Positions 53,939 to 62,942 of a stretch of 64,000 bases of DNA are shown here, in pieces. Within the stretch, counting starts at the first letter, position 1. Each line of letters begins with the position of its first letter. The notes under the pieces are model-generated. The model was not told the DNA's origin, did no database searches, and saw only the letters and a list, made by a program, of their open reading frames with translations. The stretch covers positions 1,498,501-1,562,500 of the forward strand of contig NZ_CP032485.1 of assembly GCF_006542335.1 (NCBI RefSeq), in the 5' to 3' direction. This DNA is from Neokomagataea tanensis. Lineage in GTDB: Bacteria; Pseudomonadota; Alphaproteobacteria; Acetobacterales; Acetobacteraceae. Both the position numbers and the translations under genes were made by a program.

Positions 53939-55231
53939 ATGCTAACCCCTATCCTGATTATTGGTTTGCTCATTCTCATCAACGCTGTGTTCGCGATGGG
54001 AGAACTGGCACTTATCTCTGCCAAGAGGCCACGGCTTGAGGTCTTGGCGCGGCAGGGGGTAAGCGGGGCTGCGGCCGCATTGCGGCTTTCAGAAAATCCT
54101 CATTCTTTTTTGCCGACTGTTCAGGTCGGTATGACCCTCGTGTCAATTTTGGAGGGGACTTTCGGCGGTAGCGCAATTGAGGCGGGAGTACGCGAGAAAA
54201 TCGTACTTATTCCGTTTCTGCGCCCTGCCGCGGACGAGATTTCGGCCGTCCTTGTTGTTGCGTCTATTACTTTTGCAATGTTGGTCTTTGGCGAGTTGGT
54301 GCCGAAGCAAATCGCATTGCAAAAGCCCGAACGTATTGCGGCACGCCTGTCGTGGCTGTTGGTTGCCGTGGCAAGGGTGGCGCAGCCGATTGTCTGGCTG
54401 TTAAGTGGTGCGTCCTCCTTGGTATTACGCCTGCTGCGTGTCGGCTCAATGCCGCGTGCTGCTGTGACGGAGGAAGAGCTCAGAGCTGTTTTGGCGGAGA
54501 GTGCCCGCGCCGGCGTATTGGAAACGGACGAGCAATTTATGATTGAGCGTTTGCTTCGTCTTGCGGACCGGCCTGTCCGAGCAATCATGACGCCTAGGAA
54601 TGAGCTATTTTGGGTAGACCGTGATGCTGACGAAGACACGTTGCTTCAAAAGTTGCGGGACTCTCGACATGCCAGAATTGTCGTTTGCGAAGGGGATGTA
54701 GACCATCCGATTGGTGTTATCCTTGCAAAGGACATCATGGATCGGCTTTTGCAGAAAAAATCCATCTCTGTTGATGCTGTGTTGCGCACGCCACCGGTCA
54801 TTCCAGATAGTTTGAGCGCGCAAGATATGATTGAGCGTATGAGGGGTGTGAACCTCGGTATTACGTTCGTTCTGGATGAATACGGCTCGTTCGAGGGTAT
54901 TGTGACGGCGTCGGACGTGTTTGAGGCGATCGTCGGGGAAGAAGCGGTTGAGACTGGTATTGCCGAGATACAAGCAACACCCGGAGAGGAAGAATACCTC
55001 TTCGACGGCTTTATGCCCGCAGATGAGTTGCGCAGCCGCCTTGATCTTGCATCGTTGCCGGGCGGTGGCAGCTATCACACGTTAGGCGGTATTTTGCTGG
55101 CTATGTTGCGCCGTGTGCCAGCCGTCGGGGATAAAGTGGCCTTCGAAGGATGGCTCTTTGAGGTTCTCGAAATGGACCGGCGCAGGGTTGCGAAAGTGAA
55201 AGTCAGCCGTCAGGTGCTTGCGCAAAATTAG
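53939..55231 (+). CDS. CNNM/CorB-like transporter (DUF21, CBS pair, CorC_HlyC)
   Basis: 430 residues. N-terminal DUF21 membrane domain (LILINAVFAMGELALISAKRPRLEVLA; EGTFGGSAIEAG), then an acidic helical segment with VTEEELRAVLAESARAGVLETDEQFMIERLL, a CBS domain pair (RAIMTPRNELFWVDRDADEDTLLQKL; VILAKDIMDRLL) and the C-terminal CorC_HlyC domain (FDGFMPADELRSRLDLASLPGGGSYHTLGGILL). Family is linked to Mg2+ or Co2+ efflux; older annotation is haemolysin. Convergent with the flagellar cluster by two bases. Confidence 0.92.
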   Translation: MLTPILIIGLLILINAVFAMGELALISAKRPRLEVLARQGVSGAAAALRLSENPHSFLPTVQVGMTLVSILEGTFGGSAIEAGVREKIVLIPFLRPAADEISAVLVVASITFAMLVFGELVPKQIALQKPERIAARLSWLLVAVARVAQPIVWLLSGASSLVLRLLRVGSMPRAAVTEEELRAVLAESARAGVLETDEQFMIERLLRLADRPVRAIMTPRNELFWVDRDADEDTLLQKLRDSRHARIVVCEGDVDHPIGVILAKDIMDRLLQKKSISVDAVLRTPPVIPDSLSAQDMIERMRGVNLGITFVLDEYGSFEGIVTASDVFEAIVGEEAVETGIAEIQATPGEEEYLFDGFMPADELRSRLDLASLPGGGSYHTLGGILLAMLRRVPAVGDKVAFEGWLFEVLEMDRRRVAKVKVSRQVLAQN

Positions 55232-55232
55232 C

Positions 55233-55622
55233 TCAAGCATTGCTGACGAAAAAAGGCGCATTGCTGTTTGTGTGCGATGGGGTGTAGAGGCCCTTTTGCC
55301 CATAGCCTTGCGCCTCAGACTGTGACGCCGATGATGTCAGTAATTCTATTACATGGCGTTGTGCCGAGATTGCGCGGTGAAGCAACTCCCCATTGCGCTC
55401 ACTCAAAGCCTCAAACTCGTCCAGTAATGCTTGGTAGGGGCTTGCTGTGTGCGCACCATCACGCTGAGGCACATTGGCGATGGCTTCGGTTAACGCAGCC
55501 GCAGCAGCTTCTTTTTGAGGAAGGAGCGCCAAGGCAGCTGAAATATTGGCTTTCTCCAAAGCGCTGTTTTCAGATTTGAGAATGGCGAGAAGAGCCGCAA
55601 GGCGAGAAATAATCGTGTTCAT
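55233..55622 (-). CDS. FlgN-like flagellar chaperone
   Basis: 129 residues, helical: LAALLAILKSENSALEKANISAALALLPQKEAAAAAL and ALSERNGELLHRAISAQRHVIELL, ending YGQKGLY, a tail seen in alphaproteobacterial FlgN-type proteins. Start overlaps the flgJ-like stop by four bases. FlgN guides hook-associated proteins FlgK and FlgL to export. Assignment rests on position and helical pattern. Confidence 0.65.
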   Translation of the reverse strand: MNTIISRLAALLAILKSENSALEKANISAALALLPQKEAAAAALTEAIANVPQRDGAHTASPYQALLDEFEALSERNGELLHRAISAQRHVIELLTSSASQSEAQGYGQKGLYTPSHTNSNAPFFVSNA

Positions 55623-55918
55623 GCCTGCTCCTGCATGGCGAGCATCTGTTTTTGTATAACGTCGCTCAGGCCAATACCGCCGTTTTGTTCCATGCTGTGG
55701 GCAATTTGCTCAACCAACATGGGTTTGAACTGCTTTTCACCAATGCCTCCGTTGAACATGCTTCCGCTGTTGTCATCCGTTTCAAACATGGGTTGCAGCA
55801 TTTGGTTAATGGCCATTGCTTCGAAGTCATGAGCAGCTTTGGTAGTTTTCTGCTCCAAAGTAGAGCTTGCTCCGACTGAAGGAGTTTGGACTGGAGTGAT
55901 GAGCGAAGCGCCTGTCAT
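55619..55918 (-). CDS. flgJ: Rod-binding protein, FlgJ N-terminal domain only
   Basis: 99 residues. Contains the rod-binding (Rod_bind) domain: AAHDFEAMAINQMLQPMFE, GSMFNGGIGEKQFKPMLVEQIAHSMEQNGGIGLSDVIQKQM. Lacks the muramidase domain of enteric FlgJ, the usual condition in alphaproteobacteria. Starts within the end of flgI (ATGA). Confidence 0.9.
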   Translation of the reverse strand: MTGASLITPVQTPSVGASSTLEQKTTKAAHDFEAMAINQMLQPMFETDDNSGSMFNGGIGEKQFKPMLVEQIAHSMEQNGGIGLSDVIQKQMLAMQEQA

Positions 55919-57045
55919 CGAATTTCCAATTCTGCTTGCAAGGCTCCGTCTGCCTTGATGGCCTGAAGGATGCTGATGAGGTCGCGGGGGCCAACTCCTA
56001 AGGCATTAAGTCCGGCTACCAAATCGTGTAGGGTTGTGCCGCTTGGCATAACGGTGAGATGGTGGTTGTGTCCGGTATCTACAGCGACATTTGTGCGCGG
56101 GACGACCGCTGTTTGACCATTCCCAAAAGGGCCGGGCTGGGAAACCGCCGGAGTTTCCGTAACCTGGACGGTAAGGTTGCCTTGCGCGATAGCAATCGTA
56201 CTGATGCGTACATTGGCTCCCATAATAATGGTGCCGCTGGCCTCATCAATAATCACTTTGGCTGGGGTGTCAGGAGTTACGGTTAAATCGCCAATCCGGG
56301 CCAGTGTCGATACTGGGTCACTGTTTGAGAGATCTATGTTTATGGTCCGAGGGTCTTCCAATGTAGCGATATGTCCGAATGTCCGATTGATTACGGCGCT
56401 GATGCGGCTGGCTGTCGTCAGGTCCGGGTTGCGGAGGCTGAGGTGCAAATTTTGACGGTTTTTGAGGTTGAAGGGCACCTCCCGTTCTACAATTGCGCCA
56501 TTGGCGATGTGGCCGCTTGTTGGGACATTGCGTGTGATAGACGCTGCAGCACCACGCGCGCTGAAGGCGTTCGTCACCATGCTTCCCTGAGCGACTGCGT
56601 AGACTTCACCATCAGCAGCCATGAGAGGTGTGACTAACAGCGTGCCACCTGTAAGGGATGTGGCATCGCCCACAGCAGAAATGGTGACGTCAATGCGGTT
56701 GCCGCCATGTGCGAAGGGCGGGAGGTCAGCTGTGACCATAACGGCGGCGACATCGTGTGTCTGCAATTGACGCTCTTGGTCGCGGATATTGACCCCTAGG
56801 CGGTTCAACATAGAGATCAACGTTTCGCGGGTAAAAATGGAGTTGGTTAATCGATCTCCACTACCATTCAGGCCGACAACCAGACCGTAGCCGATGAGCT
56901 GGTTGCTACGCACGCCTTCCATATCGGTAATGTCTTTTATTCGAACGGTTGCCGCTCTACTGTGGCAGGGAAGTAAAGAACATAATAAAAAAATAGCAAA
57001 AAATATTCCTAAGCGTTTCACAATATGGTGGCATTGGTGCGGCAT
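55915..57045 (-). CDS. flgI: Flagellar P-ring protein FlgI
   Basis: 376 residues. Forms the periplasmic ring around the rod. Signal peptide LGIFFAIFLLCSLLPCHSRA, mature part AATVRIKDITDMEGVRSNQLIGYGLVVGLNGSGDRL, then NIRDQERQLQTHDVAAVMVTADLPPFA, GGTLLVTPLMAADGEVYAVAQGSMV and C-terminal LNALGVGPRDLISILQAIKADGALQAELEIR, near-identical to the family pattern. Start at 57045 has no clear ribosome site. With the two following genes forms a flagellar operon. Confidence 0.96.
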   Translation of the reverse strand: MPHQCHHIVKRLGIFFAIFLLCSLLPCHSRAATVRIKDITDMEGVRSNQLIGYGLVVGLNGSGDRLTNSIFTRETLISMLNRLGVNIRDQERQLQTHDVAAVMVTADLPPFAHGGNRIDVTISAVGDATSLTGGTLLVTPLMAADGEVYAVAQGSMVTNAFSARGAAASITRNVPTSGHIANGAIVEREVPFNLKNRQNLHLSLRNPDLTTASRISAVINRTFGHIATLEDPRTINIDLSNSDPVSTLARIGDLTVTPDTPAKVIIDEASGTIIMGANVRISTIAIAQGNLTVQVTETPAVSQPGPFGNGQTAVVPRTNVAVDTGHNHHLTVMPSGTTLHDLVAGLNALGVGPRDLISILQAIKADGALQAELEIR

Positions 57046-57255
57046 AGGGGAGGATTATGTCCTGACATGAGGGGAAAACGAACGGTCAGGAAAAATTTTG
57101 CCCCTACAAAGTAAATTAATTACTAATATGAGCGTGATTTTATCTGTTTTTGTCTTTTGTGGTGGGCTTGGCGAAAGCGCCGCTGGTGGTTATAAGCCGC
57201 TCGAGGTCACTCATGGGTGGCGACGCCGAATTTGCGGCAGGATTGCAGGGATTGG

Positions 57256-57675
57256 ATGCGCATGATTACGTTGCCGCCGGACTATACCCCTTCCGACGAC
57301 GAAGAGTTCATGAACCCGCTTCAGGTCGAATATTTTCGCCAAAAGCTGCTGCGTTGGCGCGCAGAGTTGCTGAAGGAAGCAGACGGAACGCTGGCCAGCC
57401 TCTCTGAAGGTGGTATTCACGAATCCGATATTTCTGATCGGGCAAGTGTCGAGACGGATAGGGCTTTTGAATTACGGACACGCGACCGTGCTCGTAAGCT
57501 CATTACTAAAATCAACATGGCTCTTCAGAAGATTGAAGACAATGTTTACGGTTACTGTGAAGAAACCGGTGACCCTATCGGCTTGAAGCGCCTTGAGGCG
57601 CGTCCCATTGCGACTCTGTCGATTGATGCCCAAGAACGTCACGAGCGGATGGAAAAAATTCACCGCGACGACTAA
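57256..57675 (+). CDS. dksA: DksA-type RNA polymerase-binding regulator
   Basis: 139 residues from ATG at 57256 (AGGG upstream; ATG at 57262 is an alternative). Coiled-coil part MNPLQVEYFRQKLLRWRAELLKEADGTLASL, with the DxxDxA-like SDISDRASVETDRAFELRTRDR tip. The zinc finger is degenerate: CEETGDPIG keeps one Cys, and ARPIATLSIDAQERHER lacks the other three, as in other alphaproteobacterial DksA. Modulates ppGpp-dependent transcription, including rRNA genes. Confidence 0.92.
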   Translation: MRMITLPPDYTPSDDEEFMNPLQVEYFRQKLLRWRAELLKEADGTLASLSEGGIHESDISDRASVETDRAFELRTRDRARKLITKINMALQKIEDNVYGYCEETGDPIGLKRLEARPIATLSIDAQERHERMEKIHRDD

Positions 57676-57728
57676 TTGGGGGTTGCGCTTGGCGCGGTTA
57701 AACGATACGAACCCCGCCAAGACAACAG

Positions 57729-57803
<75 letters not shown>

Positions 57804-57908
57804 GTTCTCTCCTTTAAATCAAAAAATTGGCGGATACGTCTCGTTTCTGAAGCAGATTCGGCGTTAGAAGGGGCGACGGCGCGCCTGAACGATGTTATCA
57901 AACGCTTT

Positions 57909-60542
57909 ATGACGCATCCTCGCTATCGCTCCCGTCATCCACATGACAATAAGGGTCGGCCAATAATACGGCCGCGTTTTCGTCGTTTCCGTCAGGCTTT
58001 GGCGGTGACCGCTGGCGTAGGGCTAGTCGGTGCGCTGGGGGCAGGCGTCTTGGCCTGGGCAACATATGCTAAGTTGCTTGCAGATCTGCCAAGTATAGAC
58101 AGTTTGCAGATTTACCAGCCGCCTACCGTCAGCCGTATCTATGCTTCTGACGACCAGCTTATGGCTCAACTCGCCAAAGAGCGCCGGATATTCGTACCGA
58201 TTGACGCGATACCCGACCGGGTGAAGAAAGCGTTCCTCGCGACAGAAGACCATAATTTCTACAGCCATGGCGGTGTAGACATGATGGCTATTGCGCGTGC
58301 GGGTGTGACGGATTTGTTTGCGCGCCATGGACGGCGCCCATTAGGGGCTTCGACTATTACGCAGCAGGTAGCGAAGGTCATGCTGTTAAACAGCAATGTC
58401 CTTACGCTTGAGCGTAAGTTCAAAGAAGCGCTCCTTGCGATTAAGATGGAAGAGGTGTTGTCCAAGGACAAGATCCTGGAGATCTATCTTAACGGTATTG
58501 ACCTTGGGAATGGTGTATTCGGCGTTGCTGCCGCAGCACAGACATACTTCAACAAACCTCTAGACCAGCTTACCGATGCGGAAGCTGCCTCACTGGCGGC
58601 TCTCCCGAAGTCACCAACGCATTATAATCCTTATTTGCATCCCCAATCGGCCCTTATTCGACGGAATTTGGTGCTGGATCTTATGGTTGAGAATGGGGTT
58701 CTCTCACGCGAGCAAGCGGATCAGGATAAGCAAGAACCGCTTCTGCCAGAGCGAAGCCCGCGATTTGGACCGCTTGCAGATTCTGAATGGTTTGGTGCCG
58801 AGGTGCGCCGCCAGCTTATCGGTCAGTACGGTGAGGACAGGGCGTTAAACGGCGGACTGGAAGTACACACAAGTCTTGACCAGTCTCTGCAATCGGCCGC
58901 GACGCGTATCCTGCGCGAAGGGCTGGTGACGTATGATCGGGCAAGGACAGGTTGGCGCGGCCCGGTACGTCACGTCGATAACGTCACAGATTCTAACTGG
59001 ACAGCCCAACTCGACCGGATTGTAGCGCCCTCAGGTATGCTGCCCGAATGGCGGCTTGGAATGCTCTTACCCGGCGGTACGCGTGTCGGATGGGTGGAAC
59101 ATGGTGTGCCCCGTATCGCCACGCTACTGTGGTCAGATATTGTTTGGGCGCGGCGCATGCGCTTGATACAGGCCGGTGATGCCATCATGGTGCAGCCTCA
59201 ACCAAATGGCACTGTCTCCTTGCGGCAAATCCCGCAGGTAGAAGGCGCTGCGGTTACGATGGACGCCAGAACCGGGCGCGTTTTAGCGCTGGTCGGCGGG
59301 TGGTCTTTCAGGGAAAGTCAATTTAACCGTGCAACGCAGGCGCTACGTCAGCCCGGTTCGTCTTTTAAGCCTTTCGTTTATCTGGCGGCGATGGAGCAGG
59401 GCATTGCTCCTTCTGAAAAGTTTGACGACTCTCCTATCTCATATGGCAACTGGCATCCGCGCAATTACGAGCACGATAACTGGGGACCAACGACCCTGCA
59501 CGATGCCCTCCGTGAGAGCCGTAACCTTGTAACCATTCGTGTTGCGGCACATCTGGGCATGAAGGCTGTGGCCGAAACCGCAGAAAAGGCAGGGTTGGTC
59601 GACAAGATGCCGCGTGTGCTTCCTGCGGCTTTGGGCGCAGTAGAGACTACCGTGCTTAAAGAGGCAGCGGCCTACGCCAGTATTGCTAATGGTGGGCATG
59701 TTGTGCAGCCCAGCTTGATTGATGACATTCAGGACCGGGCCGGAGATGTCTTGTGGCACTCAACGGCTCTTGCCCTAAGCTCTGGTCAACAACAGCCACC
59801 AGCGCCAGCAGACAGCGCGACGTCACCAATCGTACCAGTTGGGGGTGCGGCAAATGCTGCAACATTGCCGACTGCCCCAACAGCTGCGCCGGTCGTCTCA
59901 GGGCCGCCAGTGCCGTTGCTTACGGACCAAAGGCCAGTGTTGGCCAGTGAAGCAAGCTCCTATCAGGTTATAGGAATGCTAAAAGACGTGATTGCGAACG
60001 GTACTGGTCGCCTTGCCGGTGAGGGGATTGACCGCCCTATCGCGGGTAAAACAGGGACAAGCCAAGATTTTCACGATGCATGGTTTGCGGGTTTCTCGCC
60101 GGACATCGTTACGGTTGTTTGGGTAGGATTCGATACACCTGAAACTCTGGGTAAAAATGCGGATGGTGGGCGTATTGCCGCGCCTATCTGGAATAAAATC
60201 ATGAAAGTTGCGTTGGCCGATAGGCCGCGCGTTGATTTTCGCGTTCCGTCTGACATTGTTCTGGCGCGTTACAATACGGGCCGAATTGAAGCTGTTGATG
60301 GCTTTAAATCAGATCAGGTCCCGGGCGAATCTGTGGCCTTGCATGGGTTCGGTGCTGGTACTGAAGCGCTTACGGCAACAGATACGGGTGCTGATTCCGT
60401 CGTGTCTGACAGCGAAAACGATATGGGTAATGCTCCAGCCAATACTGGGGCATCAACTGCGCACACGTCTCAGCCCAATGCCCCGGCACCCCAAAAACCG
60501 GATTCGGGTGAGGGTGACATCGGCGTCGGTGGGTTGTACTGA
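57909..60542 (+). CDS. mrcA: Penicillin-binding protein 1A (bifunctional)
   Basis: 877 residues. Glycosyltransferase plus transpeptidase building peptidoglycan. A basic tail, one membrane helix near residues 28-48 (LAVTAGVGLVGALGAGVLAWA), then the glycosyltransferase motifs ATEDHNFYSHGGVDM and GASTITQQVAKVMLL. Transpeptidase motifs: QPGSSFKPFVYLAA (active Ser in S-S-F-K), RESRNLVT (S-R-N) and AGKTGTSQDFHDAW (K-T-G). C-terminal 80 residues are disordered and Pro/Ala/Asp-rich. ATG at 57909 is the first after the tRNA; the frame extends back through the tRNA, which is not coding. Confidence 0.96.
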   Translation: MTHPRYRSRHPHDNKGRPIIRPRFRRFRQALAVTAGVGLVGALGAGVLAWATYAKLLADLPSIDSLQIYQPPTVSRIYASDDQLMAQLAKERRIFVPIDAIPDRVKKAFLATEDHNFYSHGGVDMMAIARAGVTDLFARHGRRPLGASTITQQVAKVMLLNSNVLTLERKFKEALLAIKMEEVLSKDKILEIYLNGIDLGNGVFGVAAAAQTYFNKPLDQLTDAEAASLAALPKSPTHYNPYLHPQSALIRRNLVLDLMVENGVLSREQADQDKQEPLLPERSPRFGPLADSEWFGAEVRRQLIGQYGEDRALNGGLEVHTSLDQSLQSAATRILREGLVTYDRARTGWRGPVRHVDNVTDSNWTAQLDRIVAPSGMLPEWRLGMLLPGGTRVGWVEHGVPRIATLLWSDIVWARRMRLIQAGDAIMVQPQPNGTVSLRQIPQVEGAAVTMDARTGRVLALVGGWSFRESQFNRATQALRQPGSSFKPFVYLAAMEQGIAPSEKFDDSPISYGNWHPRNYEHDNWGPTTLHDALRESRNLVTIRVAAHLGMKAVAETAEKAGLVDKMPRVLPAALGAVETTVLKEAAAYASIANGGHVVQPSLIDDIQDRAGDVLWHSTALALSSGQQQPPAPADSATSPIVPVGGAANAATLPTAPTAAPVVSGPPVPLLTDQRPVLASEASSYQVIGMLKDVIANGTGRLAGEGIDRPIAGKTGTSQDFHDAWFAGFSPDIVTVVWVGFDTPETLGKNADGGRIAAPIWNKIMKVALADRPRVDFRVPSDIVLARYNTGRIEAVDGFKSDQVPGESVALHGFGAGTEALTATDTGADSVVSDSENDMGNAPANTGASTAHTSQPNAPAPQKPDSGEGDIGVGGLY

Positions 60543-60603
60543 GGGGCGCTTTCGTTGCGGGCGCACCATTCTGGTGTAGCCCTCTTTGCGAATGGAGAAA
60601 AAT

Positions 60604-61735
60604 ATGTCGGCCGAAACTGAGGCCCTTGCGGAGCAAATCAAGCAGTCGGTGGCACTGCTGAGGAGGCATCTTTAACTGGGATGTTTCTAAAACCCGGCTT
60701 GAAGAATTAAACCACCGCGCTGAAGACCCCGAGCTTTGGAATGACGCCACTGCGGCGCAAAAGCTGATGCGTGAGCGCACCACGCTAGCTAACCAAATCG
60801 AAGGTGTTGAACAAATCGAGGAAGAGGTCAGTGCGACCCTTGAACTCGTCGAATTGGCCGAAATGGAAAATGATGAAGGGATGGTCAAAGAAGCTATCTC
60901 TGCGTTGAGGGCCATTGCTGAGGACGCGCGCAAGCGTGAAATCGAAAGCCTTTTGTCGGGTGAGGCGGACGGTAACGACTGTTACCTCGAAGTGAACTCG
61001 GGTGCAGGCGGTACGGAAGCCCAGGATTGGGCTCAGATGATCCTGCGGATGTACACCCGTTGGGCAGAGCAGCACGGCTACAAGGTCACGTTCATCGAAA
61101 GCAGTGAAGGTGAACAGGCAGGTATTAAATCAGCGACGATTCAGGTCAGTGGGCCTAACGCCTATGGCTGGATGAAGACCGAGGCCGGTGTGCACCGTCT
61201 TGTTCGAATTTCGCCGTTTGACTCAGCGGCCCGTCGCCAGACGTCCTTCGCATCGGTTTGGGTCTACCCTGTGGTAGATGATTCAATCGAAGTCGAAGTA
61301 AACGATTCAGACCTGCGTGTAGACACATTCCGTGCATCAGGTGCAGGTGGTCAGCACGTTAACAAAACGGACTCCGCTATCCGTATTACGCACATACCGA
61401 CCGGTATTGTCGTTGCGTGCCAGACGGACCGCTCGCAGCACAGAAACCGTGCTAAGGCTATGGAAATGCTGCGTGCGCGCCTATACGAGGCGGAGTTGCA
61501 GAAGCGTGAAGCTGCCGCTGCGCAGACGGAAGCTGCGAAAACCGATATTGGTTGGGGGCACCAGATTCGTTCCTATGTACTGGCACCTTACCAGTTGGTT
61601 AAGGACCTTCGTACAGGGGTGGAAAAGGGTAATCCTGACGCTGTGCTGGATGGTGCATTGGACGATTTCATGTCTGCATCATTGGCGCAAAGGGTTGGTG
61701 CAACACGTTCGGAAGCCAGTGCCTCTGCTCAATAA
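60604..61735 (+). CDS. prfB: Peptide chain release factor 2, programmed +1 frameshift with in-frame UAA
   Basis: Terminates translation at UGA and UAA. Zero frame: ATG at 60604 (GGAG upstream) through 23 codons to a stop at 60673-60675. A +1 shift at CTT then continues N-W-D-V-S-K-T-R to 61735, giving 376 residues, the normal RF2 length. Downstream: SPF codon-recognition motif in VRISPFDSAARRQTS, and GAGGQHVNKTDSAIRI (GGQ), confirming RF2. The frameshift signal AGGAGG-CAT-CTT-TAA-C has the canonical spacing, but the stop is UAA where autoregulated RF2 genes have UGA. Confidence 0.96.
60661..60676 (+). promoter_or_regulatory. prfB frameshift site: Shine-Dalgarno-like AGGAGG, slippery CTT, stop TAA, C
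   Basis: AGGAGG (60661-60666), spacer CAT, CTT (60670-60672), TAA (60673-60675), then C. The E. coli site is AGGGGG-TAT-CTT-TGA-C, the same spacing. The anti-SD pairing pushes the ribosome forward while the slow stop is waiting to be read. Confidence 0.9.
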
Positions 61736-62126
61736 ATAGGCAGGGTCCGATCTGAGCGTTCGAATCTAAATTCCGTTATAATTTGTTAAGAACGGCCACC
61801 CCCAGAAGGTGGCCGTTTTTTTTGCCATAATGATTTAAAAAAAGCTTTTATGTGGTGAAAAAGCATCGAAAATTGCCATCGGAGGTCCTCAAAAAGCCTA
61901 AATGTTTTAAAAAGATGACAGTTTCACAAATTTGAAATGAACTATCGACTTGACACATTGCGGTGAAGCCTGCCCAATTAAGCATATCGGGTATGTGTGC
62001 AAGGCATGTGACGTTCATGCAGAATTGTCTTGCGCATTGTCTGCTAAAAAGCGTTCGATCGTTCGTCACATGTTTTGAAATATGTGCCGATTGCTTATTG
62101 TCAGTGAGGGGTAAGAAGGTTTCGAC
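61736..62126 (+). other. 391-bp region between prfB and tonB
   Basis: Contains the prfB terminator, then an AT-rich stretch up to 61.95 kb. A TTGACA is at 61950-61955 but no good -10 follows at the usual distance. No Fur-box-like palindrome of the kind found near the receptors. Confidence 0.5.
61791..61824 (+). terminator. Strong intrinsic terminator after prfB
   Basis: AACGGCCACC / GGTGGCCGTT, perfect 10-bp stem with a seven-base loop and a run of eight T. Confidence 0.95.
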
Positions 62127-62792
62127 ATGAAGAGCTACGCCGCACAGCAGCGCAAGCCGGCAGATTATCTTGTCGCAATCATCGTAGCCGCGCTGGCTAT
62201 GGGCGGCATCGTCTATGCGCTCATGAGCGGTGCTGTGGGCAAGCTCACCCACGAGCAGCCGCCGATCAAAACTGAAGTGATCAAAGAGCAGCCAAAGCCG
62301 CCGCCGCCACCGCCACCGCCGCCACCGCCGCAGATGGAACAGCCGCCGCCGCCGTATATTCCGCCGCCGAAGATCAGTGTTCCGCCGCCACCGAAGGCTG
62401 TGCAACGTGTAACACACACGAAGCCGCCGCATCCGGTACCGCCGAGCCCGACGCCGACACCAGTGCCGACGCCAGCTCCGCCTTCACCGAACCCGGTCCC
62501 GGCAGTTCCTGACCACAGCGCAGGCGCACGCCCAATTAACGGGGCAAAGCCTGAGTATCCGGAAGAAGCTCAAGAAGAAAACCGCGAAGGCAAAGTAACC
62601 GCCAGCTGCGATATTCTTCCAACGGGTTACACAGCAAACTGTCAGATCGTCAGCTCAAGCGGTGGTCACGAGTTTGTTGAAAGCGCGCTCGAGTTCCTGC
62701 GTAAAGCAAAGTATCAGCCTGCGATTGTTAATGGTGCACCAGTTACAGAGCATCATCACATTCTGCACGTTGACTTTAATCTGGGCGACTAA
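62127..62792 (+). CDS. tonB: TonB energy-transducing protein
   Basis: 221 residues. One N-terminal helix (YLVAIIVAALAMGGIVYALM), a long Pro-rich periplasmic spacer (polyproline runs, then PTPTPVPTPAPPSPNPV), and the TonB C-terminal domain GAKPEYPEEAQEENREGKVTASCDILPTG...FLRKAKYQPAIVNG. The DNA of the Pro-rich region is a CCG/CCA repeat (about 62296-62400). ATG has AAGG upstream. Provides energy to the TonB-dependent receptors. Confidence 0.93.
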   Translation: MKSYAAQQRKPADYLVAIIVAALAMGGIVYALMSGAVGKLTHEQPPIKTEVIKEQPKPPPPPPPPPPPQMEQPPPPYIPPPKISVPPPPKAVQRVTHTKPPHPVPPSPTPTPVPTPAPPSPNPVPAVPDHSAGARPINGAKPEYPEEAQEENREGKVTASCDILPTGYTANCQIVSSSGGHEFVESALEFLRKAKYQPAIVNGAPVTEHHHILHVDFNLGD

Positions 62793-62822
62793 AACGCAAG
62801 CTCAGGCTTCGATGATTAAGGT

Positions 62823-62861
62823 TTCCTCTTCCTAGTCAGGTTTTTCTGGCGGGAAGAGGAA
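62823..62861 (+). terminator. Intercistronic hairpin between tonB and exbB
   Basis: TTCCTCTTCC / GGAAGAGGAA perfect 10-bp stem, with a small inner TCAG/CTGG stem. No strong T-run follows (TTATAAAAATT). Could reduce read-through or act as an mRNA processing site. Confidence 0.5.
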
Positions 62862-62942
62862 TTATAAAAATTCGGCTCTGAAACATATTTTTTGAGCTGC
62901 CAAGTTTAAGATCGCTCGGCTCCGAGCATTTTAGTTGAGGAT

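Noticed and set aside
62296..62400. CCG/CCA tract as a microsatellite or CRISPR-like repeat
   Set aside because: It is simply the codons of the polyproline spacer of TonB; units are not spaced or identical enough for an array.
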